Assembly (NCBI GenBank): GCA_023634235.1
Contig: JAMKCF010000001.1
Span: forward strand, 18,114,258 to 18,178,257
Direction of reading: 5' to 3'
Source of the DNA: Pisaster brevispinus
Lineage: Eukaryota > Echinodermata > Asteroidea > Forcipulatida > Asteriidae
Length of the DNA stretch: 64,000 bases
Below the pieces are notes generated by a model, which did no database searches, was not told the origin of the DNA, and saw only the letters and a program-made list of their open reading frames with translations. Positions 1 through 11,231 of the stretch are shown here, one piece after another (position 1 is the first letter of the stretch; every line of letters starts with the position of its first letter). A program made the position numbers and the translations under genes.

Positions 1-1278
1 TCATCGGGTATATTGTTGTTCATTCCCTCACTAGAACTACAGTGCAATGAGTCATTATCCGAAATCATATTGATATCTACGTTATCTGACAATGATTTGG
101 ATGATTTTTGACATCGTTGTTTTTGACATTGAGGATCAATGTCAACTAGATTAGGCTTTTTCTGAACTGACGGTTGCACAGGTGTTTCTGACGAACACGA
201 CACACTCTGCTTCTCCTTGTTACTACGTAAAACATTGTTATGTAGCCATACAGAGGATGTCATTGATTCGTTTGATTGTACATGTACATCTAACGGGAAT
301 GAATCAGTGTAGGAAATACCAGGTGTAATAGTTGAGGATGGCTTTGAATCAGGTTTGGAACTCTTTTTATCCAAGTAAATAGAGTTTGCATTCATCCATT
401 TAATTACTTTAGAAAAGTAGTTCGGTTTATCAGTTGGTAATTGTGAGAGCCGCGTGTTTGTCGCTTTCATTTTGATCCAAGGGTGTGACCGGAGATTTGT
501 ATGTAAATAACCTTCCCCCTTATTACAGCCATTTAACCCACAATAAAACACGCAATTAAACAGATACGACTGACGCCTGGACTCTGGCTCGAGGTTTATA
601 CAAGAATAATGATACCAGGAATCGCACTTGTCACACGCAATCATGCTTTTTGAGTCATGGTAGGGTTGTTGGCAAATGCAGTAAAATTGGTCCGGTGTCG
701 AGTTATCCTTTTGTGTACGGTTAACGCAGTCTAGCGATAATTCATGAAAGGATGGAACTGGTGTAGAATGCAATATGGGTTAACAGTCTACGAGATTAGA
801 TTCTGAGATTTGTTTCTGGGGACGATTCAAAGAATCGGGATTGAAATTAAACATATGTTGACAACTTACAGAATGTTGATCCATACTTTGATCTTATATA
901 GAACTCGGTGAGGATTTGCAGTCAACAACGGATTCGGGAGATGGGTCAGAGTTTGGCGGAATGAGTGTGGGTTTTTTCTTTTTTGATCCTTTGTTAGCGT
1001 TTTGAGGTTTTATTGGTCTAGCGTCTGTAAATAGTTTGCGAACTTTGTCTCTAAATCCCATGCGATTGTTTTTCCAATGCAGCTTCACTATTTTTTTTTA
1101 CATTTTGCTTTTTACATTTTTTACGCAAATTTAACAAAGTGTTATCAGAAATATATATGTCGTGGTTAAGCCAAGGAAATTCTTCCAGTGTCTCAACCAA
1201 GACATTGGCCATGTTTGTTACAACCTTTTCTCTACATTGCTTCCGTCGTCCTCCCCCGCTTCTGTGCTGTGCCGATTC
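1..1278 (-). CDS. PHD-finger protein, large internal exon (runs off left edge; disrupted)
   Basis: Seen: the minus strand begins after a good acceptor (tttgcag, AG at 1279-1280) and reads in one frame to base 1, interrupted by one frameshift at an A8 run near 1,095 and by TAA codons at 894-896 and 780-782. Residues encoded at about 680-540 form a C4HC3 PHD finger: CIC, then CDKCDSWYHYSC, then C-V-F-Y-C. The upstream part is Lys-rich (KGSKKKKPT) and the downstream part is Ser/Asn-rich and acidic. Known: PHD fingers usually read histone H3 tails, but here the function is not shown. It follows a C2H2 exon (2,025-2,213) in the same phase, so the two probably belong to one transcript. All three lesions could be single-base changes, the TAAs possibly from CAA. 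Alternatives: a decaying duplicate, or base errors. CR1-type ORF1 proteins can also carry a PHD finger, but the introns argue against a retrocopy. Confidence 0.68.
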
Positions 1279-1380
1279 CTGCAAAATGAGTCAAATGATT
1301 AATCAAAAGGGGATACGCAAAGCATTTGTTTTATAGTTATTCAGACTGATAGCATTGAACGCCTGATGTGTTTTTGTCAG

Positions 1381-1741
1381 CGGCGTAACCATGACTTTTT
1401 CGGGTGGGGGGGGGGGCGAGGGTCAGGGGGCATGCTTTTAAGTTGGGGGCAGGGGAATGGGTTTCTGTAAGTGGTGGGGGTAATGCTTTTATTTTGGAAT
1501 GAGGACATTGCAGGGGACCAACATCTTCTTACGGTTTTTGCTTTATATTTGCATTTCGTGGCCACAGTAGCGTTCACTGCATTACATTTTACAAACACGT
1601 TTTTTACCCATTTTTTCTTCTTTTTGTGTGTGAGCACTTTCACGATTTGTTTTTGGTTGGGGGGAGGGGGCACATCCGGGATTGCACTAGAACTTTGTAG
1701 GGGTACGTGATCCCCCCCCCCCACCCTTCGTGGCTACGCCG
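1381..1741. mobile_element. MITE-like element with imperfect terminal inverted repeats
   Basis: The left end reads CGGCGTAACCATGA followed by a G-rich run. The right end, reverse-complemented, reads CGGCGTAGCCACGA and also runs into a poly-G stretch. The two ends pair over about 25 bp. It lies in the intron between the PHD exon and the C2H2 exon. There is no coding capacity and the superfamily is not assigned. The G and C homopolymers (1,406-1,417; 1,712-1,722) may be length-unstable. Confidence 0.6.
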
Positions 1742-2024
1742 TTGGTTCTTTGTCCTTGGAGAATGAACGGGTTTAAATATTATTTGTTTTATTTTTTTTT
1801 AAATTGGAATTTTCACTATTTTTTGTTGCGTTAGTACATTTTAACCCTATACTACATGTAGAAGGTAGAAACATAAATTTACCAATCCAGTTGAATGACA
1901 GTTTCACCACAATGTGATCACGCTTTTGAGAGACAACGCAGTTGAGTTTGATCGTACATAGACTTTTAACAAATTAAACTGGCTCATCTTAAGAGTGTTC
2001 TTATCTTAATTCAAATCCACTTAC

Positions 2025-2213
2025 TTTCTTTGTTCGATGTTTTGAATGAAAATGATCTAGGAATGCACTGTCATCTGGGCAAACCTGATCGCACAAGAAG
2101 CAGTTGACCTCAAATACACACTTTGGCCTTTCCTTCACTCTTTGTGTCGCACGAATATGAGGGGCATAAGAAGAACTGGGTCCGCTGTTTGTACAATCTT
2201 GTCGTTGTTTGGT
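2025..2213 (-). CDS. C2H2 zinc-finger exon
   Basis: Seen: a 189-bp exon of 63 codons, phase 0 at both ends, bounded by acceptor tatttag (AG at 2214-2215) and donor GTAAGT (starting at 2024 and reading down). The last third encodes CFLCDQVCPDDSAFLDHFHSKH, a C-x2-C finger with an H-x4-H ending, following a Ser/Thr-rich stretch. It lies upstream of the PHD exon in the same orientation and phase, so C2H2 followed by PHD in one protein is the simplest reading. The exon is fully open. The role is not known; nucleic-acid or protein binding is expected from the finger type. Confidence 0.62.
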
Positions 2214-2275
2214 CTAAATAGATTAGAAAATTAGCAAAAATACATGTTTCAACAGTGTATTTAAAAGCACTAATT

Positions 2276-2385
2276 GACATCAGACCCAATAGCACAATGA
2301 CATCAGACCCAATAGCACAATGACATCACACCCAATAGCACAATGACATCACACCCAATAGCACAATGACATAAGCCCTATAGCT
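2276..2385. repeat. Short minisatellite, about 23-bp unit, five copies
   Basis: Consecutive copies of the core ccaatagcacaatgacat differ by one or two bases (tcagac, tcacac, aagccc between cores). The repeat lies within the intron upstream of the C2H2 exon. Confidence 0.9.
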
Positions 2386-3562
2386 GACAATGCAAAAGTG
2401 CATACCGATTGTGTCTTTTCAAAAGAGGGCGCTCTGCACTGCCTTCGTGTGTAACACGCGATATAGTTTATTAAGAACCGCTAGGTAAAGGAGTCTGAAT
2501 ACATGTAATGAATTTCACATGACCTCAAATCAAATCAAAAGGATATACCTGGTTGCTACATAAACATATGGTCATAAACATCTTATCCTTCTAGTGTACA
2601 ACAAACAATAAAATATTGCTCATAGGCATATGATTTACACCTTACTGCTTTTAAGAAAACTTCTTGCAGGCATAAGCCTACCAGGATTTAGATTACCTTA
2701 TACATGCCTGCTTTTGGACATGGAAGTGCATACGTCACCGACTCAAGCAGCTAGCGGCAGGACCAGTCATTAGTGGTTTCGTTCTGAATAATGGTATGAC
2801 AATAAAAAGCTGTCAAAATTTAAAGAAGACAACTAGGACTTCATGTGTTCTCCTCTTAACTGATCACATAAAAAAGAAAGTGTCCCCCTTAGAAATATAT
2901 GTATGTTTTGTTGGGGAAAATATTCAAAATTCAAAGTACACAAATAAATTAGTCTTTTCACTCAGCCCGAAAAGAAGTTAAAGTATTACTTACTGTAAAT
3001 ATCCAGAACAAATTCGATAAAACTCTTCTGTGGCCTTTGCAACAGGTGTTCCCCGGTGTACACGATTTTTCTTTGGATTACAATGGTCTAGGGGAAGACT
3101 TTTCCTGTAAGTTTCTGTCGTTTTTTTATCTAAAGTTAAGTGACAATTTAAAGTGTTCAACTACGAAACGTTTAAAACAAATGTTTGTCAGAATGAAGAC
3201 GGCGAACGAATGTCCTGATGAAGATCCTGACCAAATAGCACATAACAAGTATCTAACTTCCAGTGACTGAAATTGTAATGGCACGTAATTCGGGGGTCGA
3301 TAAGGCTAATTATTAGTGGGAAATTTTGAAAAGGTTAAAATTTGTTGTAAGCTTGTACGTTTTGGTTTCATCTTTCTTAGAGTCTTGAATTTCTTATTGG
3401 TTGTGCGTAACTTCATTTAACACATTGCACGCAGGCTTACATTGTATTTAAATATACCACCCACATGGATTCACTCCACTGAACCCGAGTTACCATAGTA
3501 ATGCAAGGAAAATACCCTTAGGGAGATCTTCTTCCCAGCAATTTACAAAACACAAAATCATG
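2386..3562. other. Intronic or intergenic sequence without recognised gene
   Basis: No exon with convincing splice sites and conserved motifs was found between the SGNH block V exon and the C2H2 exon. Two short open frames on the plus strand (2,796-2,981 and 3,037-3,270) show no recognisable domain. If the SGNH and PHD exons are one gene, a linking exon of unmatched phase should lie here. Confidence 0.4.
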
Positions 3563-3567
3563 TTAAC

Positions 3568-3877
3568 CTTTGGTAGATATGCGAGGCATAGCGGGTGCTT
3601 TCTTAGCCAAGATTCCCTTCAAGGGGCTACTGTCCGGTCGCGATATTATCTTCACTAAGGATTCTTGTACAAGCTCAATGAGCAAAGGTGCACCATCAGT
3701 GTCGCTGAGGTGCACACCGTCCCAGCACCACATTCTGTCCCGTTGGGTTGAGAAGTCATCTTGGACATCGATGAAATGTATCTTTCTCTGCTTGCAAAGT
3801 ATGTGCAACATGTTATTATATCGGAACACTTACTGTCCAAAGTTGTCCAGACGAGGGAGAACCGATAGGATGGCAAT
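3568..3877 (-). CDS. SGNH/GDSL-type hydrolase exon with catalytic Asp-x-x-His block
   Basis: Seen: acceptor cttcttcag (AG at 3878-3879) opens a frame reading IAILSVLPRLDNFGQ, then TAA at 3830-3832, then in the same frame FRYNNMLHILCKQRKIHFIDVQDDF, and further on WDGVHLSD. The D-G-V-H-L segment matches block V of SGNH hydrolases, and LSVLPR is typical just ahead of it. The frame then meets either a weak donor (GTTAAC) or a TAA shortly after ISTKG near 3,563, so this may be the natural C-terminus. The internal TAA overlaps a donor-like GTAAGT, which could alternatively end a shorter exon, but the protein pattern continues across it. Known: SGNH proteins are esterases or lipases; CR1-like ORF1 proteins carry similar domains. 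Activity is not shown. Confidence 0.66.
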
Positions 3878-3914
3878 CTGAAGAAGAACAAAAAATTAAA
3901 ATTAAATAAAAAAA

Positions 3915-3968
3915 GAGAATGTTAAAAACACACTTTTTTACCTGTGAAGATGTGTTTTTAACATTCTC
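3915..3968. repeat. Perfect 18-bp-arm inverted repeat
   Basis: The arm gagaatgttaaaaacaca (3915-3932) is exactly complementary to 3951-3968, with an 18-base spacer. It lies in the intron just upstream of the SGNH block V exon and could form a strong hairpin. It may be a tiny fold-back element. Confidence 0.85.
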
Positions 3969-4279
3969 CCCCCTTTTGTAGATTTTTGATTTTTTTTTTA
4001 CATTCCGACGCCATTAAAACCTGGGAGACATTCTAGTCAGGGCAAAACGCCCGCCATAAACGGATATTTTTGTGTTTGTTCTTGTTTATGCCTCTGACGA
4101 AGGTCCGGTTTGGATCGAAAACTAGGCCATCTCCCTTACTAGTTTTATCTACATATTTGTACATATAAATAAATAAATAAAAATAAAACAATGAAAAAGT
4201 ACAGTGTACAACATTTTGTGTGTTTTCGGAAATGTTTTTTATAAGGACCATTATTCACCATGGTGAATTCTGAGCCTAC

Positions 4280-4432
4280 CTTGCTGTTCCTGTAAAACTC
4301 CCTTGCAGAGTTAATTAGACGCTCAAAATCTTTACACGTCGAGTCATAACTGCTGTACAAGCTTGAAATGTTGTTGGTTCCAACAGAAAAAACGACTTCT
4401 GGATTCATTGGCATTTTGTTGAGTCTGAATTC
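4280..4432 (-). CDS. SGNH/GDSL-type hydrolase exon with GTNN block
   Basis: Seen: a 153-bp exon of 51 codons, phase 0 at both ends, with acceptor cgttacag and donor AAG|GTAGGC. It encodes PEVVFSVGTNNISSL followed by a helix-rich stretch, FERLINSAREFYRNSK. V-x-x-G-T-N-N corresponds to SGNH block III, with the oxyanion-hole Asn. It is open throughout and sits between the block I exon (5,037-5,159) and the block V exon (3,568-3,877), in the right order for the fold. Confidence 0.7.
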
Positions 4433-5036
4433 CTGTAACGAAACAGATGGTACATGTCGTATCATAAAATCTCCCTTCCATATCTTTCATTGTAACTGAC
4501 GATAGATATTGTAATTGTTTCTTTCCTTGTCATAAAATATTACATCCTATTATAGTTCCTTGAGTTTTTGGGGGGCTCATAGTGCTGATTTATTGGCTTA
4601 AGTATCAAAAAAAGGTACAATAAAAGTCACACGAAAAAGTTTCAGAATACTTTTAATAGTTTCTAATCAACGGCACTTCAGACGAAAGTATTTTTTGCAG
4701 GGCGCTTACTACCATTACCATTTTTATAACAAGTAAAGTTTCTGTAAGCAATTCAATAATTTTTCGGGTCGTTGACCAAGTATGACCATACCTTTAAATC
4801 ACTATACAGTAGTAGTGCATGTTGCTTGTATCGCTTGTCATAATTTTATAGGGGTCGACGTGTGTATGAAATATTTACCTTTTTTCAGCAGTATCTCTAA
4901 AACTCCCTTTTAATCTGTGACGGAATATTGCGTCTTTGAAATAGAACACCATTTCACACTATAGTGTGTTCAGCAATGAAAGCCGTGTATGAAATGTTGA
5001 AACCCATCCTGGATCATTCCTGTCATCCTGACTTAC

Positions 5037-5159
5037 GTTGTAAATATCCTTCACTTTCGCACCTGGTGTACAGTTTACTGCCAATCTGCAGTTGCCATAC
5101 AGATCCACATGACCCTCTACCATTGACCTCCACTGTGAGTCTCCATAGATAATTGCAAA
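5037..5159 (-). CDS. SGNH/GDSL-type hydrolase exon with catalytic Ser block (GDSQ)
   Basis: Seen: a 123-bp exon of 41 codons, phase 0 at both ends, with acceptor gtcttgcag and donor AAC|GTAAGT. It encodes FAIIYGDSQWRSMVEG, the block I nucleophile motif (G-D-S), then NCRLAVNCTPGAKVKDI, which fits the block II Gly region. The starting exon was not identified. The minus-strand ORF at 5,233-5,451 begins with Met but shows no clear donor. Together with the next two exons this makes a near-complete SGNH core of about 195 residues. Confidence 0.7.
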
Positions 5160-5738
5160 CTGCAAGACGACATTAGTACACATGTATTAACATAAATAGA
5201 CTTATAAATTAAATTTTGATTCATGATCATTTTTAGTGAGAATTAAAAAAAAAATTAAAATCAATAATTGGAAGGGAAACAAATACTCCCCACAATCTTG
5301 TCATGGTTTCATTATCAACCAAGAAAGTTCTCCTTTTCAGTGTAGACGCGTTAAAGGAGTCGGAAAGGACCAAAACAAAACGTTTTTTCAGGACCTCTCC
5401 CCACAGCGAGTTTTTTAACACGTCGCCGCTGCGAGTGTTACTTCTTGACAAAGTTCATAGTGGGCGCACTCTAACTCTTCCGTACGTTTTCCTGTGCAAA
5501 GTGTCAGACTTTATTATTCTCGTCGGTCTTCGCATGTGGACGCCGTACATGTAAAAATGTTGAACTGCGGTTCGATTAAAAACGAACGGCATAAATTGCA
5601 TAATTGTGGATGCTATGAGGCCTACATTAACGTTAGGCCAAAAAGCTGGTTAAAATAACTGAACCCAAAGAACTCCCTTTTTACCGATTTTCAGCTCACT
5701 CGGCAGCAATCACGCTGCTGAAAGGTGTCATCGGCGGT
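5160..5738. other. Probable 5' side of the SGNH gene; no assigned exon
   Basis: A first coding exon for the minus-strand SGNH gene is expected here. The open frame at 5,451-5,233 (minus) is a weak candidate without a clear donor. No core promoter motif is convincing. Confidence 0.3.
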
Positions 5739-6247
5739 CCTACTAAATACCGTCAACACGCCATGAACAGTACCGTCAATACACCGTCAACACCTCCAAA
5801 ATATATATTAAATCGACAAAAGAGGCATAGAACTTGAAAGTATGGGCTAAAGGAGAATTTCCATTGGTTTGAAATTACATTAAATTTATGGAAATGGAGT
5901 TTTTTCACGCGAAAAATTTATCTTTAAGCATGAGCAAAGCCGCTGGCCGCTATATTGCCGGAGCTTGGACATCTGCAGCAAGGCGCCCTCTGTTGTCCAT
6001 ATTGTACAAGCTCAATGAGAAGACAAGATGGCGTTCAACGGCTACGCTGCTTACCGATCATTTTTTTGCGTAAAAACCCTGCATTTTGACTTAAAAAATG
6101 TAGCCTCAAACCAATGGAAATTCTCCCTTAGCCCATACTTTACAGTTCTACGCCTCTTTCGTCGATTTAAAATGTATATTTGAGGTGTTGACGGTGTGTT
6201 GACGGTACCGTTTGTGTTGACGGTAAATTTAATATAGTATTAGTAGG
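5739..6247. mobile_element. MITE with about 140-bp terminal inverted repeats
   Basis: The left arm begins CCTACTAAATACCGTCAACA and runs to about 5,880. The right arm (about 6,095-6,247) is its reverse complement at roughly 85-90% by eye, including the shared segments accgtcaacacctc, tatgggctaa and gagaatttccattggttt. The interior is about 210 bp with a short open frame (5,888-6,073) without recognisable domains. Target duplication is unclear. It is non-autonomous and the superfamily is not assigned. Confidence 0.82.
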
Positions 6248-6614
6248 GCCCGGTCGCACTAAAAGCCGACAACTGACGACGCCTGACGACAACTGCCGAC
6301 AACAAATTTTATATGCACTTTAAAACAACGTTTGAGCATAAATAGGAGTTTAGGGCTCATCGTGTGGTCAACAGGATGTTAGAAATCTGTCAGACTAAAA
6401 TTTGATTGTTTATTAGAGGCACAAAATGATGGCAGGATGTTACAAAATCTTCCTGGCTTGGCTTGCATTAAAAAACACAAATGTTCATTCTTCATCATAA
6501 TTTGCCTCTAATTAAAGCCTCAGTAATTAAAAAGTAACTAAACAAAACAAAACAGGGCTTAAGTAATCCTAGAAAAATGGGCAAGTTAATAAGTATAAGA
6601 TGTCCACACAAACA

Positions 6615-7300
6615 AAATATGGTCGAAAATGGCGTGTATTGTAGCGACTAATTAGGTATTAATTAGTGATCCGAATTAGCCCCCTCCAAAATTAAGTGTG
6701 CCCAGTGGTATGGTCTATCAGATTATGGAATAAAATTCCATCTTTTTTTGTAACATGAAGGGTACATTTATTTTACGCGAGTGCAGTCAAAATAGTAAGT
6801 AAAGTGTAAATGTGCCTCACATTAACGTATGGTCGAAAATGGCGTATATTGTAGCGGCTAATTAGGTATTAATCAGTGATCCGAATGAGACCCCTCCAAA
6901 ATTAAGTGTGCCCAGTGGTATGGTCTATCGGATTATGGAATAAAATTCCATCTTTTTTGCAACATGAAGGGTACATTTATTTTACGGCGAGTGCATTCAA
7001 AATAGTAAGTTTGTGTGACAAGTGCCATACATTAACGTATGGTCGAAAATGGCGTGTATTGTAGCGGCTAATTAGGTATTAATTAGTGATCCGAATTAGC
7101 CCCCTCCAAGATTAAGTGTGCCCAGTGGTATGGTCTCTCGGATTATGGAATAAAATTCCATGTTTTTGCAACATGAAGGGTACACTTACTTTGGGGTGAG
7201 TGCAAGTTTTTTAGCAGTTGCGTAATATGGTCCTGATGATGTCTTAATTGTGGCGGCTAATTACTCACTAATTATGCAGCCAAATGAGCTAATTTGGTCT
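6615..7300. repeat. Tandem repeat, about 210-bp unit, three good copies and one decayed copy
   Basis: Copies begin with tatggtcgaaaatggcgt at about 6,618, 6,829 and 7,038, and each contains gtgtgcccagtggtatggtc and tatggaataaaattcca. A fourth, heavily diverged copy starts near 7,226 (tatggtcctgatg). No coding potential. Confidence 0.9.
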
Positions 7301-7834
7301 ACGAGTCTTGTCATTGATATGTTAGTTACAAATAATGAAAAAACTATACAGGTAAAGCAAGATTATTAAAAAATTCGTTAAAAGCAAAAAAATAAAGGAG
7401 ACGGAAATTTCACCGCCTTTTACTGCATGGATTCTAGTTTTCCGAATACGCGGCTGGCCGGCCCTTGAATAGACCTTTCCATTGTTGATAAACAAACAGC
7501 GCTGGTTGGCATGGCCCGCCGAATGTTAGTAAAACGTTCAATCGTGTTAACAGATGTTTCAACCAAATGCAACATTTTCGGCAAACTTCTAATTAAATAA
7601 AATACCTCCTATGATCGGTTGCTTTGTTTCCAATAAATTCAACACTATTTTTTAATATTTGTGTAACATTGTTACAAACTATAGCTATCTGTTTTTGTTT
7701 TGCATCTATGGCTTTCCATAGTTTTCCAGCCAGGGTTGGCAAAATCTTGGGCTGTGACGTTGCAAAAGAAAGGTCTATACGCGGATGGGAAATCTGGCCC
7801 AATACGCGGCTAGCTTCAGTCCGGTCATTAACCT

Positions 7835-7944
7835 GGAGCGTTTTCGCGGCTGTACCCAATAACTGTTTCGTTCTTTGGCCAGTGATTAACAAATGGCAAA
7901 TTCAACCGAAGTCGGTTATTCGTTACGACCGCAAAAACGCACCC
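7835..7944. mobile_element. Palindromic MITE, copy 1 of 3 (diverged)
   Basis: The ends pair as GCGTTTTCGCGGCTGTACCC against the complement of gttacgaccgcaaaaacgca. The core resembles the near-perfect copy at 48,265-48,345 and the partial one at 54,263-54,335 (caataactgtttc, aacaaatggcaa). It is the longest and least symmetrical of the three. Confidence 0.7.
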
Positions 7945-8582
7945 ATTGCGTGGTAGTTGGGATCTGCGATGATATTCCGCGACTCCCCGCGAGAGCATGC
8001 AACGGTAACTGAACACCGGCATTGGTCGGCCCTTGCGTATTGTTTCATACCCGTCACGCATGTTTTGGGGGTTTTTTCGGCGAGGTTATTTAGTCTATAG
8101 CGGAGCTTGCGGAGGGTCTGATGATTTGTGGATGTTGATTTTTGGATAAAATTGGCATATTCAAAAGATAGATTAGGACTATTGCCAATTAAATAGGTGA
8201 CTAATAGCAGTGTATTATGTTTTTGTAGAACTCGGGAATGACAAACGGCGAGGAAATACTAACTACAGTAATAACATTAAATTCAACAATGAGTGAGACG
8301 ATTGACTTAAAATTCAGCTAAAAAGTGCGACAAAAAAATCCACATTTATTAGGATTTATAGTTCTTTGTCTTCCTCCAGGTATTTTTTTTTTAAATGTTT
8401 GACATAGCCTCCTATGTCACCTTTATATATTTCTCCTTTATTATTTCTTTCATATATTAATACATTTCTCACCCAGCCAATTCTACAAAATTAATACCTC
8501 TGAGTGTCCCTCCAATTACCCCCCCCCCCCCCTCGCACCCAACATTACATTTGAAGCATTTAATACGCATGAATCGCTCCCA

Positions 8583-8850
8583 TCTAGCGGGTGCCGCTAG
8601 TACATATAATACATATAATACATGGACACCCATGTGTTCGGCGACCTCGCCCCGCGCAGGGGCTTGGGGACGAGGGACAATTTTTAGCCGCCATCTTGGG
8701 TCGCCATCTTCCTCGACTGGTGTCCCGGCGGCGCGCCTTCCGGACGCTGGTTCTCGAGCCGGGTGCCAACTTTATTTCTCGCGTGTGATTGGGCCGCGTC
8801 TCTCCTCGGCCCTCGGTGTCTGTCGCAATTTCCCGGCACTCTCGATAGGA
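8583..8850. promoter_or_regulatory. GC-rich promoter-like patch with two YY1-type motifs
   Basis: This patch is markedly more GC- and CpG-rich than its surroundings. It contains GCCGCCATCTTG at 8,687-8,698 and a second CGCCATCTT nearby, both matching the YY1 consensus, and an inverted CCAAT (ATTGG) near 8,788. A tandem acatataat repeat lies just upstream (8,600-8,622). It could serve the possible exon at 9,551. A TE 5' end is the alternative. Confidence 0.4.
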
Positions 8851-9550
8851 TCGTTTTACTGTCGTTTGTCTTCAGAAAATATTGTTTGCACGTTTTGTTG
8901 GTAAAATGGTATCAGAGTAATTACTCAATAAATATCTAATGCATTTTATGTCACTAAAAGTCCTTGGTTCGAACGACGCGTAAGTCTTTTCGGCGAATAG
9001 TCAGAAGTAGCGTTGCGTGACTGAGGTAATTTCTCATGACTGTGTGCAATTCGTCATTATTTTGACCGTATGGGGGCGTATGTTGACCAGTTTTACGTCA
9101 TGAAAACAAGTAGACAAACGATTTTTTGTTTCATTTCCGTTGTTATAATTTTGTATTTCGTCATTGATGCAAGAAAACTATGTACAGGCAGTAAGGAACA
9201 CGTTGCCTTAAAATCTCATGAAATTTTACTGTTTGGAAGTGTTCAATATCCTTATTAAGAGTTGTTCATGCAATAACATGCCTTTAATGTGTTATAATTA
9301 GTGAATGGTGATTTAAAAAAACAAACAATGACCTCTGACCCCGACATCTGCCCCGCGAAACGTATTCGTATTTCCAGCCGTAAATACCACCGTCCATGTA
9401 ATGGACAAAATGCGCGACGAACAGTCGTTAGGTTGGTGCCGTAGCCAGTGGCCTGGTAAACCAATCAGATGAACACCAGGTAATATACCATTCTGTATCT
9501 CGCTTCGCAACATGTAAACACCCACACCGTACATGCATAGAGGTGTCAAA

Positions 9551-9606
9551 ATGGATCGCCAACAGGATAAAGAAACATCCAAAAAGAAGAAACCTCGTCA
9601 ATCTGG
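9551..9606 (+). CDS. Possible short first coding exon
   Basis: The ATG at 9,551 opens MDRQQDKETSKKKKPRQSG, ending at a strong donor (CTGG|GTAAGA, phase 2). A CCAAT box lies about 100 bp upstream (9,457). The encoded stretch is short, basic and Lys-rich, which is common at the start of nuclear proteins. No following exon was found downstream in plus orientation before the repeat block, so this may be chance. Confidence 0.28.
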
Positions 9607-10405
9607 GTAAGAAAAATTTCTTGAGACTAGCATAGAGAAAGGACTGGGACTAACGAATACGATTTCCGTGTTGTAGTTACCCAATGGTTATGGTGGACAG
9701 GAGAGACCAAACACAGGCTCACAGACAGCATATCGGATGCATGATGACAGCGGCACAGTGCTGCTGATCGTATTGGCAATTGTTTAGCATGCATGTGTTT
9801 GTGAGTACGGATGTATCTCTGTATGAGCTATTCGACCATTTTCTGAGAAATTGATATGCAGACCATGGATATAACTTCATCAGTACTCTATAAATGCAGT
9901 TTCTTGACATATACTGCCAAACACTGCCAAGTGTCCAAAGCAGTGCAGTTTGTTACAAGCTTTAAATCTATCCCCCCCCAAAAAAAAAAATAAAAAAAAT
10001 AAAAAAATATGGTGATCCCGTGGCTGCCGCTTCCCAGGTTGAATCGTAAACGTGGGTGTGATCCCTGGCTACACGGCAGTTAACGGTTGTATGGCTTCTG
10101 ACTGGTAACCCGAACAAAGATATTGACTAGTAGGTAGCCAACAAGGTTTATGGTTTAGAAAAAGTTTCTTTAAATTTGTTGGCTATTAACCTTTCTGAAA
10201 TAAATAAATCAGTACATAATTGGTTATTTTGAAGAGAAAAAAAATCATTTTAAATCCTTAAAAGATATTCTGGATAAGGGGCAAGGAGTTAAACCTCAAA
10301 TAAAATTGTAACGGCAGGTACAGAACTTTGTTTAAATTAAATGTGTTTTATTTTGACTTTTCCAATGCTTATTTTACAACATTTGGTTTGCCATCAATAT
10401 TTAAA

Positions 10406-10539
10406 CAAGTGACTCGTGACTCGGACTCGGACCAAGTGACTCGTGACTCGGACTCGGACTCGGACCAAGTGACTCGGGACTCGGACTCGGACATAATGAC
10501 TCGTGACTCGGACTCGGACTCGACACAGGTGACTCGACT
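10406..10539. repeat. Minisatellite of gactcg hexamers
   Basis: Runs of gactcggactcgg alternate with caagtgactcgtg, giving a nested 6-bp and about 30-bp periodicity with three to four higher-order copies. The in-frame translation is a Asp/Ser-rich repeat (SDSDQVTRD), but no gene context supports it. Confidence 0.9.
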
Positions 10540-11231
10540 ACAAAACTGTTAGATATACACCCTTGTGACTAATAGAAATATATTCTAGCCAAGTTTCCTT
10601 TGAAATTAGCCCACATGTGTCTCTTTTTAGTTTATACCACTTTACTTCCCCTTTGCCTCTGCAACTCATGGAATTAGCACCTGTTTTATTACCAAAGACA
10701 GCTATAATCCCCTAATCTGTTTTGAATGGTCTTTCCCACTAGTCCAGTGGGCACAGTCTGACTCATTTGGCACCTTGATAAACCCTCTACACTTCTTTGT
10801 TACCCCTGCTCCAATAAGCCTAGCGATTATCCATTGTAAAGTTGTAATCAAGGAAATGACACCATGCAAACAAGGCAGATGTAAGATATATCAGTAGTGT
10901 ATTTCATTCAACGTAGATTATAAATTAGTTTATACATGTCAAGTAAAAATTGGTACTACAAAACTCTTCAAGCAAAGGAACAAATGACTTTTGCAGTAAC
11001 AAGAAGTATATTAAAAAAAAATACATATAATAAGTAAAATAAAGAAAACAACATTGGACTAATAAAAAACGATAAACAAATTCGAAAATAAAGATGCAAA
11101 ACATGAGTAAATAGAAACAAATAAAAAACATTTGACTTATAAAAAGGGGAACAATATTTGGAATCTGTAAAAATGAATTCCTACAGACAAACGAATGCCT
11201 TGTGTCGAAATCATTAAAAAAAACAAAAAAA

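Noticed and set aside
3037..3270. Plus-strand frame MQQVFPGVHDF...
   Set aside because: No domain, no matching exon neighbours, and it lies within or next to the minus-strand gene.
8551..8904. 117-codon plus-strand frame in the GC-rich patch
   Set aside because: Long frames in GC-rich DNA are expected by chance; no domain, and overlapping frames exist on both strands.
10021..10120. tRNA- or SINE-like segment (ggttgaatcgtaaacg)
   Set aside because: No convincing A and B box pair and no cloverleaf.
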